Shown piece after piece: positions 53,901 to 62,431 of a stretch of DNA of 64,000 nucleotides; position 1 is the first letter of the stretch, and every line of letters begins with the position of its first letter. This DNA is from Chloroflexota bacterium (lineage in GTDB: Bacteria > Chloroflexota > Anaerolineae > Aggregatilineales > Phototrophicaceae): NCBI GenBank assembly GCA_020161935.1, contig JAIUNI010000003.1, positions 186,001-250,000 on the forward strand. Reading direction: 5' to 3'. The notes under the pieces were generated by a model, which was given only the letters and a program-made list of their open reading frames with translations, did no database searches and was not told where the DNA came from. Made by a program: the position numbers and the translations under genes.

Positions 53901-56900
53901 GCATTTTTCGGTGCGGCTATCGCGAATACCGTCAATGGCAGCATTGTTCTCACAAACTCGGTCGTTCGAGACAATATCGCCGCCAATTGGTACGGCATTG
54001 AAAATATGGGCCAATTCACCGCGACGAATATTATACTGGTCAACAATGGGCCGGGCGGCGGTATTAGTACTGGCAATATTTATGGGCCGGATGCACGTGC
54101 AACCATTACCAACAGTTGCATTACCGGTAATCCCAACCCTGCCATCAACAGAGGCACTTTAACCGCATCTGTCGATGCGAGGTATAACTGGTGGGGTTCA
54201 AGCACGGGGCCATCATTATTTGACGACCTGTTACAAGTGGGCGATGCGATTGATACCTCCGCCGTTGATACGTATGGTTTTCTGACCGCTGGCATTCTGG
54301 GATGCCCGACCGCACAAGATAAGCAATTACACACGCCTAATGGACGACCTATCGCGATGACGTTTACGGGTTCCGGCGGTGTTGCCCCCTACACGTTCAG
54401 TATCGCGACTGGGCCGACCAACGGTACCTTAACCGGCAGCCCGCCGAACGTGACCTATACGCCGAACGCGGGATTTAGCGGCACCGAGAAGTTCACCTTC
54501 CGCCTCGTGGATAGTCAAGGTTTACCGGCAACCGGCTTGATGACGATTGATGTCGCCCCTGAGTTGGTCGCGACCACCCAAAATATCAATACGCCATTGA
54601 ATACAGCGGTATTGGTGACGTTAGCCGCGTCCGGCGGTAAAGCGCCTTACGTTTTTAGTAATGTGTCCACACCGGCGAACGGCAGCATCACCGGTACGCT
54701 GCCGAATATCACCTACACGCCGAATGCGGGTTTCACTGGCAGCAACAGCTTTACGTTCAGAGTGACGGACGCAGACGGCATCGCTAAGACAGGAACGATT
54801 AACGTGGTGGTTGGAACATTGGTCGCACAGAACCAAAACCTCAACACCGCTTTTGACACGCAAGTCGCCATCACGTTGAGTTCGACCGGCGGCGCGGCAC
54901 CATTTTCCTACTCGATTGTCAACAATCCTGCCAATGGTGTGCTGAGTGGCGCACCGCCGACCATCACGTACCTGCCAACCCACCCATTTACGGGTACAGA
55001 CACGTTTGTGTTCAAAGTCACGGATCGTTTGGGGACAACCAGCAATGGTACCGTCACCATTAACGTGGGTGCGCCGCCAACCGTCACCATCTCGGTGAAT
55101 ACGACGGCTCAAGAAGTGCCGCCGGTAACGAATGGCAACTGTACGCTCATCGAAGCCATGCTCGCCGCCAATAGCAACGCAGCGGTTGATGGCTGCGCGG
55201 CAGGCAGCACCGGCGAAGATATTATCAATGTACCAGCGGGAACCTATACGTTCTCTACGCCATATCGCACCGATGCCGGTGGTAAACGGTATGCCTTACC
55301 GACAATAAGCAGCAGCATCACCATCTTTGGCGCTGGCATTGATAAAACGATCCTTCAACGTGCTGCCAACACAAACAACTTTGTGATTTTTTACAATAAT
55401 TCCACACTTACTCTGCAAGGTTTAACAGTTGGCAACAGCCAAAAACCGATGAGTGCCAGCTCGAATAATCCCGCCGTCAGCAATACCAATAAGCTCACGG
55501 TCATTGCGAGCAAGTTTGTCTATAATGCGTCGGATAGTGGCAGCGCGATTCGAAATGAATCTGTTGGTTCAATCGTTCCGGTAGCGGTTATTCGTGACAG
55601 TGTGTTCTTGAATAACAGTTCGTACAATCGCGGTGGTGCGATCTATAATCTCGAAGCAAACCTCACGGTCACCAACAGCGTGTTTCTTGGCAACAATGGC
55701 TTTGACCATACCGCTCCCGTTCAGGGCGGCACCAGCATTTGGAGTATGGGTACAGCGGTTGTTCAAAATAACTGCTTTCTTGATGCGGCTGTAGCAGTCG
55801 TCCATTACACTAATCCGTCATATCCCAATCCCATGAACGCGACGAACAATTGGTGGGGGGATTCAGGCACGGCATCCAGTACTACAGGCTCTGTCAATGT
55901 TAGCCCAACGTTGGCTGTGCGCCCTGCCATTTGTGACCTTGCAGCACCGCCGAAGTTGGACGTGGCAGCGGGTGACGTTGCAGGACTGATCGCGGCAATC
56001 GAGTACGCGAACACCCAAACGACACCGATTACCATTAACCTCGCGCCCAACAGCACGTATACGCTCACCCAGATATTCCCAACCGGCGCACTGGATACGA
56101 CCAACAAAATGGGTCTGCCGGTGATTATGGCGAAGCTAACGATCAACGGTAATGGATCAACAATTACCCGCAGTACAGCCGCCGGAACGCCGGATTTCCG
56201 CATCATCACGGCGACCAATTCAGAACTCAATCTGGTTAACCTGACGATCAGTAATGGACGCGCTTATTGGGGCGCGGGTATTGGACTTTACGGCGGCATG
56301 AAACTGTCGCTGAACACGGTGAAGGTGCTGAACAACTACGCTGATGAAGGTGCTGGTATTGGCGGCAGTTATGAGGTCAACATTACTAACAGTCACTTTG
56401 AAGGCAATACATCGACTAGTCAAGGTGGCGCGATTCGGATCTCTTCTGGTGATCCTATAGTCAGTATAACCAATTCGACGTTCTTCAATAATCACGGTTC
56501 GAATGGGAGCAGTATCTATGCCTATTCGACGCAGAATGTCAGCATTACGAATAACTGTTTTGTGAACAATGAGGGTTTGAGTGTATCCAACTACATTTAC
56601 AACTCATCGATCCTCAATATGCCGAACAACTGGTGGGGATCGAGCAGCGGGCCATCGATTTCTGTGAATGGGGAGGGCGATACCATCAGCACCAATATCG
56701 CCTATACACCGTTCCTCACAACCAAGCCCGCCCGCTGCCCCACTGTGCCGTTGACCGCCGAATCACAATCGTGGCTGATGTTGTTCCGCGAGACAGAAGC
56801 GTATCTTACGCTATCCGCCGATGGGGGTATTCCGGCTTATACCTACAGCATCGTCAGCAACCCGACACATGGAACGCTGACACTCGCTTTCCCGGATGTC

Positions 56901-59900
56901 ATTTATAGGCCGAACGTGGGTTATATCGGAACCGACAGCTTTACGTATAAGGTGACGGACACGGTAGGGGCGACCGCTACAGCCACCGTGACCATGACCA
57001 TCCAAGACGCGAATATCCACGTCACTTCTTTTAATCAAGAACAGCCATTCGTGGTCAATGGCAACTGTACGCTGGGCGAAGCGATTACAGCCGCGAATAC
57101 GAATACGGCGGTGGATGGCTGCGAGGCGGGTATTGCTTATGATGTGATTAACTTGCCTTTTGGAACCTACACGTTTACACAACCAGACAACACCAACGCG
57201 GCTGATGGGCCGAGTGCCTTACCCATCATTACGAGCAATATCGCCATCAACGGTAACGGCTCGATCCTTCAGCGCAGCACCGCAGCGGGTACGCCGGATT
57301 TCCGGTTATTCAATGCTGCTTCGGGTTCGCTCGACCTGTATGAAATGACGGTCAAGAATGGTCGTCTTGTTCGGCAAAATTATGATACTGACCGTGGCGG
57401 CAACATCTATAGCAAAGCCCCGCTGTATCTCACTGAAGTGACGGTGACGAACGGTAAAACCAGTTCTAACGCCGGTGGTATTTACGTCTTAAACCCTGAT
57501 GCGATTTTCGTTGTTGAAGACAGCCTTATCTCCGGTAATGACGGGCCGCTCGGCGGCGGTATCTATGCCTGTGCGGATACGACTATCCTCAATTCGGAGA
57601 TTTCCAACAATATCGGGCAAACGGGCGGCGGTATAGGGGTAGGGTGTGGTACGGCTTATATCACTGGCAGCGTCATCAGCCAAAACAGCAGTACCGATAT
57701 AGGTGGTGGTATCTACGTCAACAACGTCAACACAACGATTGTGGACTCGGTTTTGAGCAACAACGTGTCGGTAAAAGGGAGTGAAGTCTATTCCGACAAC
57801 GTTGGAATACAAAAGCTGACCATCGAGAATAGCTGTGTGATGGATCGCAGCAACAGCGCGGTCTATGATAAAGCGTGGTACGGCACGATCATCGCCACGA
57901 ACAACTGGTGGGGTTCTGCCAGCGGCCCCGGTGGCATAGGGTCGGGTACTGGAGCGATTATTGAAGGGCAAGGTGTGATCTATTCACCATTCAGAACAGC
58001 GCCGATCTGGGGTTGTGGTGTCCTGTCGGTGGTGGGTGTCAATCAAAGCATCAATCTCGCAAACGGGGCTGCGAAGGCGGTCACGGTGAAGGGGCAAGAC
58101 GGTGCGCCACCCTATACCTACAGTATGTTTAGTCAGCCGATGCACGGTACCTTGAGCGGCGTACTCCCGAATGTGACCTATACCGCTAGCGCCGGGTATT
58201 CGGGTACGGATTGGTTCCGGTTCAATGTGACGGATGCCAACGGTGTGACAGCATTAGGCTTAGTGGAGTTTGCGATTGCGCCGGTGTTAGCGCCGCCGAA
58301 TCGGACACTCAACGTTTTGTATCAAACTTCGGGGTCACTCACACTCAATACCATAGGCGGTCGTGCGCCGTATAGTTATGCGATTACAGCGCCGCCAGCT
58401 CACGGTAGCGTTAGTGGTGTGCTGCCGGTGGTCACTTATACACCCGCGCAGGGATACAGCGGTGGCGATGTCATCACTTATCGGGTAACTGATGCAAACG
58501 GCACGACTGCGACCGCGACAATCCAAATTACTGTCGGTGCGATCTTAACGACCGCCAATCAAGACTTACTCGTGTTAGCGGATACATCACTGCCGATCAG
58601 TCTCTCGGCGCAAGGGGGTACATCCCCGTATACCTTTGTCGTCCTTGTTCCACCGGAACACGGATCGGTATATGGCACAAATGGTTTGCTCACTTATGTG
58701 CCAGCGAGCGGCTATACGGGTTATGACTCTATTCAATATAAAGTCACGGATGGCCTATCACAAACGGCCACCGGCACGGTCAGCATCAAAGTCGTGAGTT
58801 CGCTGACGATAGGGGAATATCAAGAAAACAGCTTCTTGATGTCCTACAGTGGGAATTGGATTGATTATACGGGAACCGGCCCTGTAAACGGCTCGTTCAA
58901 ATACACAAACGATCCGAATGCAAAAGCGGTGTTCTGGGTGGATGAATCGGTTGGGCGGGTTATCCTCCGGCGCACGACCTATAGTAATTACGGGTCAACC
59001 GCAATTTACGTCGATGGTTCATCTACACCGTTGACGACCATGAACAATGCCAGTTCAACGCTGCTATTCGGTGTGCCATTCACCTTTACCATCCCGACGG
59101 GCAGCCACAAAATTGAGCTGCGAAATGTAGGGAATGCTTACAGCAGTGTGGATCAGATTGATCTCCTGCCGCCGCTTGAACCCCTTAAGGCGAGTGTCGG
59201 CACCTACCAAGAGAGTGAGTCAAACCTGAGTTATGTGGGGAACTGGATTAACATCGCCAACGCGGGAGCGCTGGGTGGTACACGGCGCTACACCAGCGAC
59301 CCGACGGCGCGGGTGAGCTTTAACATCGACAGTTCGGTCGGGCAGGTGACGATTTACCGCACGGTGTTTGGCAGCACTTTTGGGACGATGCAGGTGTACG
59401 TGGATGGTGTTCTACACGGGACGATTGTCAACAACACCAGCAGCACTGTTCAGTATGGTGTACCGTATACCTTCAGCGTGATACCGGGGTCGCATACCAT
59501 CGAACTGCGGAACACGGGCAGCAAGTTCAGCGACATTGACCAGATCAAGGTGGAAGCGCCCACCGCGCCGCTGACGACAGCCATTGGCACATATCAAGAA
59601 TCGCATTCGGGTCTGACGTATGTGGGCAATTGGGTTAGCATCGCCAACGCGGGAGCGCTGGGTGGTACACGGCGCTACACCAGCGACCCGACCGCACGGG
59701 TGAGCTTTAACATCGACAGTTCGGTCGGGCAGGTGACGATTTACCGGACGGTGGCAGGCAGCACTTTTGGGACGATGCAGGTGTACGTGGATGGTGTTCT
59801 ACACGGGACAATCGCTAACAACACCAGCAGCACTATTCAATATGGCGTGCCGTATACCTTCATGGTGACACCCGGCAACCACGTTATCGAACTGCGGAAC

Positions 59901-59951
59901 GTGAGTAGTAAGTTCAGCGACATTGACCAGATAACGGTGGCAGGGTCATAA
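50991..59951 (+). CDS. Giant multidomain surface protein (propeller, Ig-like, beta-helix, C-terminal repeats)
   Basis: 2986 residues with a signal peptide ending near VHA-Q25. In order: Pro/Thr stalk (about 26-135); TolB-like propeller (about 140-530) with repeats of VSGNGRYVAF and SNLVSGDTNN; second stalk (545-595); three Ig-like domains (600-840); a right-handed beta-helix (840-1110); three Ig-like domains (1110-1365); CSLREA-like start CTLIEAMLAAN and helix (1370-1650); another helix (1657-1920); Ig-like; CTLGEAITAAN helix (2017-2340); three Ig-like domains; three tandem beta-domains (2607-2986). It is probably a filamentous adhesin or glycan-binding protein. No anchor motif is visible at the C-terminus. 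Confidence 0.85.
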   Translation: MSASRRTLFTITLVAFLIVTGVHAQEAPPVEAPTITPLPTEVPTEVAPPTDVPTTIPTETLTLAPEPSLTPLPTDLPTQTLTPEPSLTAVPTVLPSATPSVTPSIMAAATSTASLTPSLTLVNVPDTQNHVSVQAVCTPSASLSAIALVSGSQFSSAYTSLSADGASIVFQSNDSSLVLNDTNSATDIFVYNRQTCTITRVSVAANSTQANGHSTLPSVSGNGRYVAFISEASNLTGGDTNNRPDVFVKDLQTGAVTRIQTNQSAGSVIVGRPSLSSDGRYAVYQRYESTLSSGSMVESYDFQTSTAQTIGEGSSPTLSSNGLFVTFLSLNALVASDTNGQWDVYLFSRASSQLERISISALGAQNNNGSLNFAPSISDNSRYVVFQSSASNLVSGDTNNATDIFLRDRQTSQTTRISLNSDEQEANGSSTNPHVSGDGRYVTFSSAASNLVSGDTNNAADIFVRDVQVGVTYRIPGSGVGNGSADFPAISNDGNYLAFQSGASDLVSGDTNSAQDVFVAQRLSFAPPIIPPTMPGGCEDHCGTPVTPTPSYTSTRTLVPSATLSPTVAGTQTLLPSSTPSPFVAHSPRIFSPAQGVGITASASGGVTPYTFSLVSTPTYGTLSGTLPNVTYVPSSGYVGIDQFVYKVTDQAGKTANGTVTLSTYPVLTATDRTVNTPFETASTITLAAVGGAQPYTFEIVANPTAGTLSGTLPNLIYTPTAGYSGSDSFTFKVTDTYGFSDTGVVSIIIAPKLVFANQTVAAAYERSLAIQLSPTGGIAPYTYTVGSPSHGTVTGTAPALVYTPPNGYSGYDAFNVTVTDAIGKSVTATISITIPTPFMVAAGNTAALINAIVAANISQLPDTIILGGGTYTLTTRYNSDVESPDGLPVLSGVLYIRGNSSVITRSTAPNTPLFRILSTDGDISIENLTLSGGNANTKTGGGSTYSTYGGGIHNDGKLNLNNVTITNNSAFFGAAIANTVNGSIVLTNSVVRDNIAANWYGIENMGQFTATNIILVNNGPGGGISTGNIYGPDARATITNSCITGNPNPAINRGTLTASVDARYNWWGSSTGPSLFDDLLQVGDAIDTSAVDTYGFLTAGILGCPTAQDKQLHTPNGRPIAMTFTGSGGVAPYTFSIATGPTNGTLTGSPPNVTYTPNAGFSGTEKFTFRLVDSQGLPATGLMTIDVAPELVATTQNINTPLNTAVLVTLAASGGKAPYVFSNVSTPANGSITGTLPNITYTPNAGFTGSNSFTFRVTDADGIAKTGTINVVVGTLVAQNQNLNTAFDTQVAITLSSTGGAAPFSYSIVNNPANGVLSGAPPTITYLPTHPFTGTDTFVFKVTDRLGTTSNGTVTINVGAPPTVTISVNTTAQEVPPVTNGNCTLIEAMLAANSNAAVDGCAAGSTGEDIINVPAGTYTFSTPYRTDAGGKRYALPTISSSITIFGAGIDKTILQRAANTNNFVIFYNNSTLTLQGLTVGNSQKPMSASSNNPAVSNTNKLTVIASKFVYNASDSGSAIRNESVGSIVPVAVIRDSVFLNNSSYNRGGAIYNLEANLTVTNSVFLGNNGFDHTAPVQGGTSIWSMGTAVVQNNCFLDAAVAVVHYTNPSYPNPMNATNNWWGDSGTASSTTGSVNVSPTLAVRPAICDLAAPPKLDVAAGDVAGLIAAIEYANTQTTPITINLAPNSTYTLTQIFPTGALDTTNKMGLPVIMAKLTINGNGSTITRSTAAGTPDFRIITATNSELNLVNLTISNGRAYWGAGIGLYGGMKLSLNTVKVLNNYADEGAGIGGSYEVNITNSHFEGNTSTSQGGAIRISSGDPIVSITNSTFFNNHGSNGSSIYAYSTQNVSITNNCFVNNEGLSVSNYIYNSSILNMPNNWWGSSSGPSISVNGEGDTISTNIAYTPFLTTKPARCPTVPLTAESQSWLMLFRETEAYLTLSADGGIPAYTYSIVSNPTHGTLTLAFPDVIYRPNVGYIGTDSFTYKVTDTVGATATATVTMTIQDANIHVTSFNQEQPFVVNGNCTLGEAITAANTNTAVDGCEAGIAYDVINLPFGTYTFTQPDNTNAADGPSALPIITSNIAINGNGSILQRSTAAGTPDFRLFNAASGSLDLYEMTVKNGRLVRQNYDTDRGGNIYSKAPLYLTEVTVTNGKTSSNAGGIYVLNPDAIFVVEDSLISGNDGPLGGGIYACADTTILNSEISNNIGQTGGGIGVGCGTAYITGSVISQNSSTDIGGGIYVNNVNTTIVDSVLSNNVSVKGSEVYSDNVGIQKLTIENSCVMDRSNSAVYDKAWYGTIIATNNWWGSASGPGGIGSGTGAIIEGQGVIYSPFRTAPIWGCGVLSVVGVNQSINLANGAAKAVTVKGQDGAPPYTYSMFSQPMHGTLSGVLPNVTYTASAGYSGTDWFRFNVTDANGVTALGLVEFAIAPVLAPPNRTLNVLYQTSGSLTLNTIGGRAPYSYAITAPPAHGSVSGVLPVVTYTPAQGYSGGDVITYRVTDANGTTATATIQITVGAILTTANQDLLVLADTSLPISLSAQGGTSPYTFVVLVPPEHGSVYGTNGLLTYVPASGYTGYDSIQYKVTDGLSQTATGTVSIKVVSSLTIGEYQENSFLMSYSGNWIDYTGTGPVNGSFKYTNDPNAKAVFWVDESVGRVILRRTTYSNYGSTAIYVDGSSTPLTTMNNASSTLLFGVPFTFTIPTGSHKIELRNVGNAYSSVDQIDLLPPLEPLKASVGTYQESESNLSYVGNWINIANAGALGGTRRYTSDPTARVSFNIDSSVGQVTIYRTVFGSTFGTMQVYVDGVLHGTIVNNTSSTVQYGVPYTFSVIPGSHTIELRNTGSKFSDIDQIKVEAPTAPLTTAIGTYQESHSGLTYVGNWVSIANAGALGGTRRYTSDPTARVSFNIDSSVGQVTIYRTVAGSTFGTMQVYVDGVLHGTIANNTSSTIQYGVPYTFMVTPGNHVIELRNVSSKFSDIDQITVAGS
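59253..59939 (+). repeat. Near-identical tandem coding repeat (period 387 bp)
   Basis: The second and third C-terminal domains of the giant protein share long runs of identical DNA starting at 59253 and 59640. The first domain (from about 58800) is diverged, which implies recent duplication or gene conversion. Confidence 0.85.
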
Positions 59952-59982
59952 AAGCGCCTCTACGTATTGCTGTAAGGCGCTT
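59952..59982. terminator. Hairpin terminator after the giant gene
   Basis: AAGCGCCT pairs with AGGCGCTT around a 15-base loop between convergent genes. The T run is short. Confidence 0.6.
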
Positions 59983-60033
59983 CAAATGTAAAGTTCTCTA
60001 TGCAACAAAAAGCACTGAGGTAAGAGTAAGTTT

Positions 60034-62394
60034 TTACTCGAATGAGCGCAGCAGCGCTAATGACACTTTGTATTCAGGGATGGCTTTGATAGATCGGATG
60101 GTGGCTGCCCCTAATTCTCTGGCACCGGGGATATAGGCCATCGCCGCAGAGGTTTCACTCTGGCGTTCGGGTTTACGTTGGGTTGGTGTAATCAGAACAT
60201 AGAGTTCATCGCCGGGCTGTTCCCTGAGAAGCTGTTTCAAGCCCAACTCCCAAAGCGTGCCATTCCAAAAGTTATCCCCGACGAGCTTCCCGTCAATGAA
60301 GCAGCTTCCAATATCGCCGATGTAATCGACGCTGAGGTAGATATTGTCGACCGTATTTAAAATATCGGGTGCCAGTTTGACCACGGCTTTGTCAGCAGCG
60401 ATTGATTGGACTTCGATGTCAGCCGCTTTCGTTGGAAGGCGGAGGTGGCATTGTGTGAATAAACCATGCTCACGGGATGTTATCGGCATATCAGACGCAG
60501 TGAGTTCGGACTTTAGGGTCGGATAGATATATAGGTCAATTTCAGGGCTGCGGGAGTACAGCCAACATTCATCAGCGTGCGGGACGATGTGAGCATTGGA
60601 TAGGATGAGGCGTTCTTCGCCCCAGATCGTTTGTTTAATCGTTTGCTCGGCCTGTTCACGGGTGAGGGTTATCAGCCGGACTTGTCGCCTCTGTGAATTT
60701 GTTAGGGTAACAACGGCGCGAAGGCCGGGTGTCATCAACACGATAGTGGTATCGCCTGATTCCCTCAACGTGCCGTTTTCGACATGGATAGAAGTGAAGC
60801 TGGCTGACTCCAACACGTATTCGCTGACCATACCATGCGGGGCGAAGCAAAAATAGCTATCGGCTTCACTCGTATGGAGCTTTGCGAGCAACTGCGTGGT
60901 GGCTGAATGAAGGCCAATTCCAGAGAGCGTCAAGCCAATGGGTAAAATCGCGCTGATATTTTTTTGGAGGGTCAGGGTTGTGGATTGTGGAAGGGTGATC
61001 GTGCGTCGTGCCATCTGAACCTCAAGCCGTAACCCTTGTAGATCTTGCATCTGGACATGATCTTGATAGGTGTTGAGAAAGAGGAACCCCGCGCCATCTT
61101 TGGAACGAAGCGCCCAACGAAGCGAGGCTGTATCCTCCGGCCTGATAGTCGAGGCATCCTGTGGCAGCGATACCTGCATTGGCGCGAGCAGATCACCGAA
61201 ATCAGCAAAGAAGGTGTGTAACAGCCGGAGCGCACCATACGAAGGGACAAATTGACCGAACTCCCGCAGCGGGGCTTGAAAATCGTAGGAACGGCGTGGG
61301 ACGGTGTACTCGTTCATGTAGCCGTGCTTGCCAACGGGGTTTGTCCCACCATGATACATATAGTAGCCGATGAGGTTGGCACCACCAGCCAGATTCATGA
61401 ATGCCAGGCCTTCGACCGCTTCGGGCGGCACCGGATTACGCTGGTAATAAGTGTCCTGCGTGCCACCGCCGATTTCGCAGCAGGCGTAGGGATAGCGCGA
61501 GGGATCGTAGGTGGGGTCGCCATTAATGACAGGTTTGGCGTGGCGATTCCTAAACAGAAATTCGTGGGTCGGCGGCTGCTGAAAGTCGGGGTCAGGAACC
61601 CACGGTGTAAATACGTAGCCCCCTTGCATAGGAAGCACTTCGCCTTCAGGAATGGGCGACCGCAGCCAGCCGGTACAGATATAGATCGGGACATCAAAGC
61701 CAGCCTCGCGTGCCATTTGTTTGAGGATCAGAATATGACCCGCGCCATCGTTACCGGCGGGAACAAACTCTGTACCCTGCCGGTAGGTCACTTCCCACGG
61801 TGCGCCAGCGTGCATGTACTCATTCTCTAGCTGGATGCCGATGACCGGGCCGCCATCTTTGAACAACAACCCCTTTAACTGCTGATTGATTTCGCCATAG
61901 AGCCGCTCCACATAAGCCAAATAGCGCTTATCGTTCGACCGGATGGGAAAGGGACGACCATAGAGCCAGTCGGGAATGCCACCGTTGCGGCATTCCCCGT
62001 GTGCGAACGGGCCAATACGCACAACAGATTGTAAGCCGTACTCACCACACAACCGCACAAACGCGCGCAGGTTATTGCTGCCTGTCCAATCGAAACGGCC
62101 TTCTTCTTCCTCAATGTGATTCCAGAACACATAGGTGGCGACAATCGTGACCCCACCCGCTTTGATTTTGAGCAATTCGTCCGCCCAGTATTCGTGGGCA
62201 TAACGGGAAAAGTGAAACTCACCCATCACCGGAATGCAAGGCTGACCATTCCACGTCATGTAATAGCTGGTGAAACCGATGGTATCGCCGTGCGGGTTGG
62301 TGCCACCGAGGTTGAGATGATCCGTCAAGATGAGGGATGGTTCCGGGTTGACGGTCATGGTATGCGAAATGGGGAGGGATTCAAGGTTTTGCAT
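60034..62394 (-). CDS. Family GH35 beta-galactosidase
   Basis: 786 residues. The catalytic TIM barrel has GEFHFSRYAHEYWADELLKIKAGG, ATYVFWNHIEEEEGRFDW and RIGPFAHGECRNGG. The acid/base Glu is probably Glu192 in GIQLENEY, and the nucleophile probably Glu307 in CCEIGGG. C-terminal beta-sandwich domains include SCFIDGKLVGDNFWNGTLWE, a jelly-roll typical of GH35. No signal peptide, so it acts on imported sugars or is released by other means. It lies 37 bp after the DUF2723 gene on the same strand. Confidence 0.9.
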   Translation of the reverse strand: MQNLESLPISHTMTVNPEPSLILTDHLNLGGTNPHGDTIGFTSYYMTWNGQPCIPVMGEFHFSRYAHEYWADELLKIKAGGVTIVATYVFWNHIEEEEGRFDWTGSNNLRAFVRLCGEYGLQSVVRIGPFAHGECRNGGIPDWLYGRPFPIRSNDKRYLAYVERLYGEINQQLKGLLFKDGGPVIGIQLENEYMHAGAPWEVTYRQGTEFVPAGNDGAGHILILKQMAREAGFDVPIYICTGWLRSPIPEGEVLPMQGGYVFTPWVPDPDFQQPPTHEFLFRNRHAKPVINGDPTYDPSRYPYACCEIGGGTQDTYYQRNPVPPEAVEGLAFMNLAGGANLIGYYMYHGGTNPVGKHGYMNEYTVPRRSYDFQAPLREFGQFVPSYGALRLLHTFFADFGDLLAPMQVSLPQDASTIRPEDTASLRWALRSKDGAGFLFLNTYQDHVQMQDLQGLRLEVQMARRTITLPQSTTLTLQKNISAILPIGLTLSGIGLHSATTQLLAKLHTSEADSYFCFAPHGMVSEYVLESASFTSIHVENGTLRESGDTTIVLMTPGLRAVVTLTNSQRRQVRLITLTREQAEQTIKQTIWGEERLILSNAHIVPHADECWLYSRSPEIDLYIYPTLKSELTASDMPITSREHGLFTQCHLRLPTKAADIEVQSIAADKAVVKLAPDILNTVDNIYLSVDYIGDIGSCFIDGKLVGDNFWNGTLWELGLKQLLREQPGDELYVLITPTQRKPERQSETSAAMAYIPGARELGAATIRSIKAIPEYKVSLALLRSFE

Positions 62395-62431
62395 AGCGGT
62401 TTTATTCCAGATAATTGAGGCGAACTGTATT

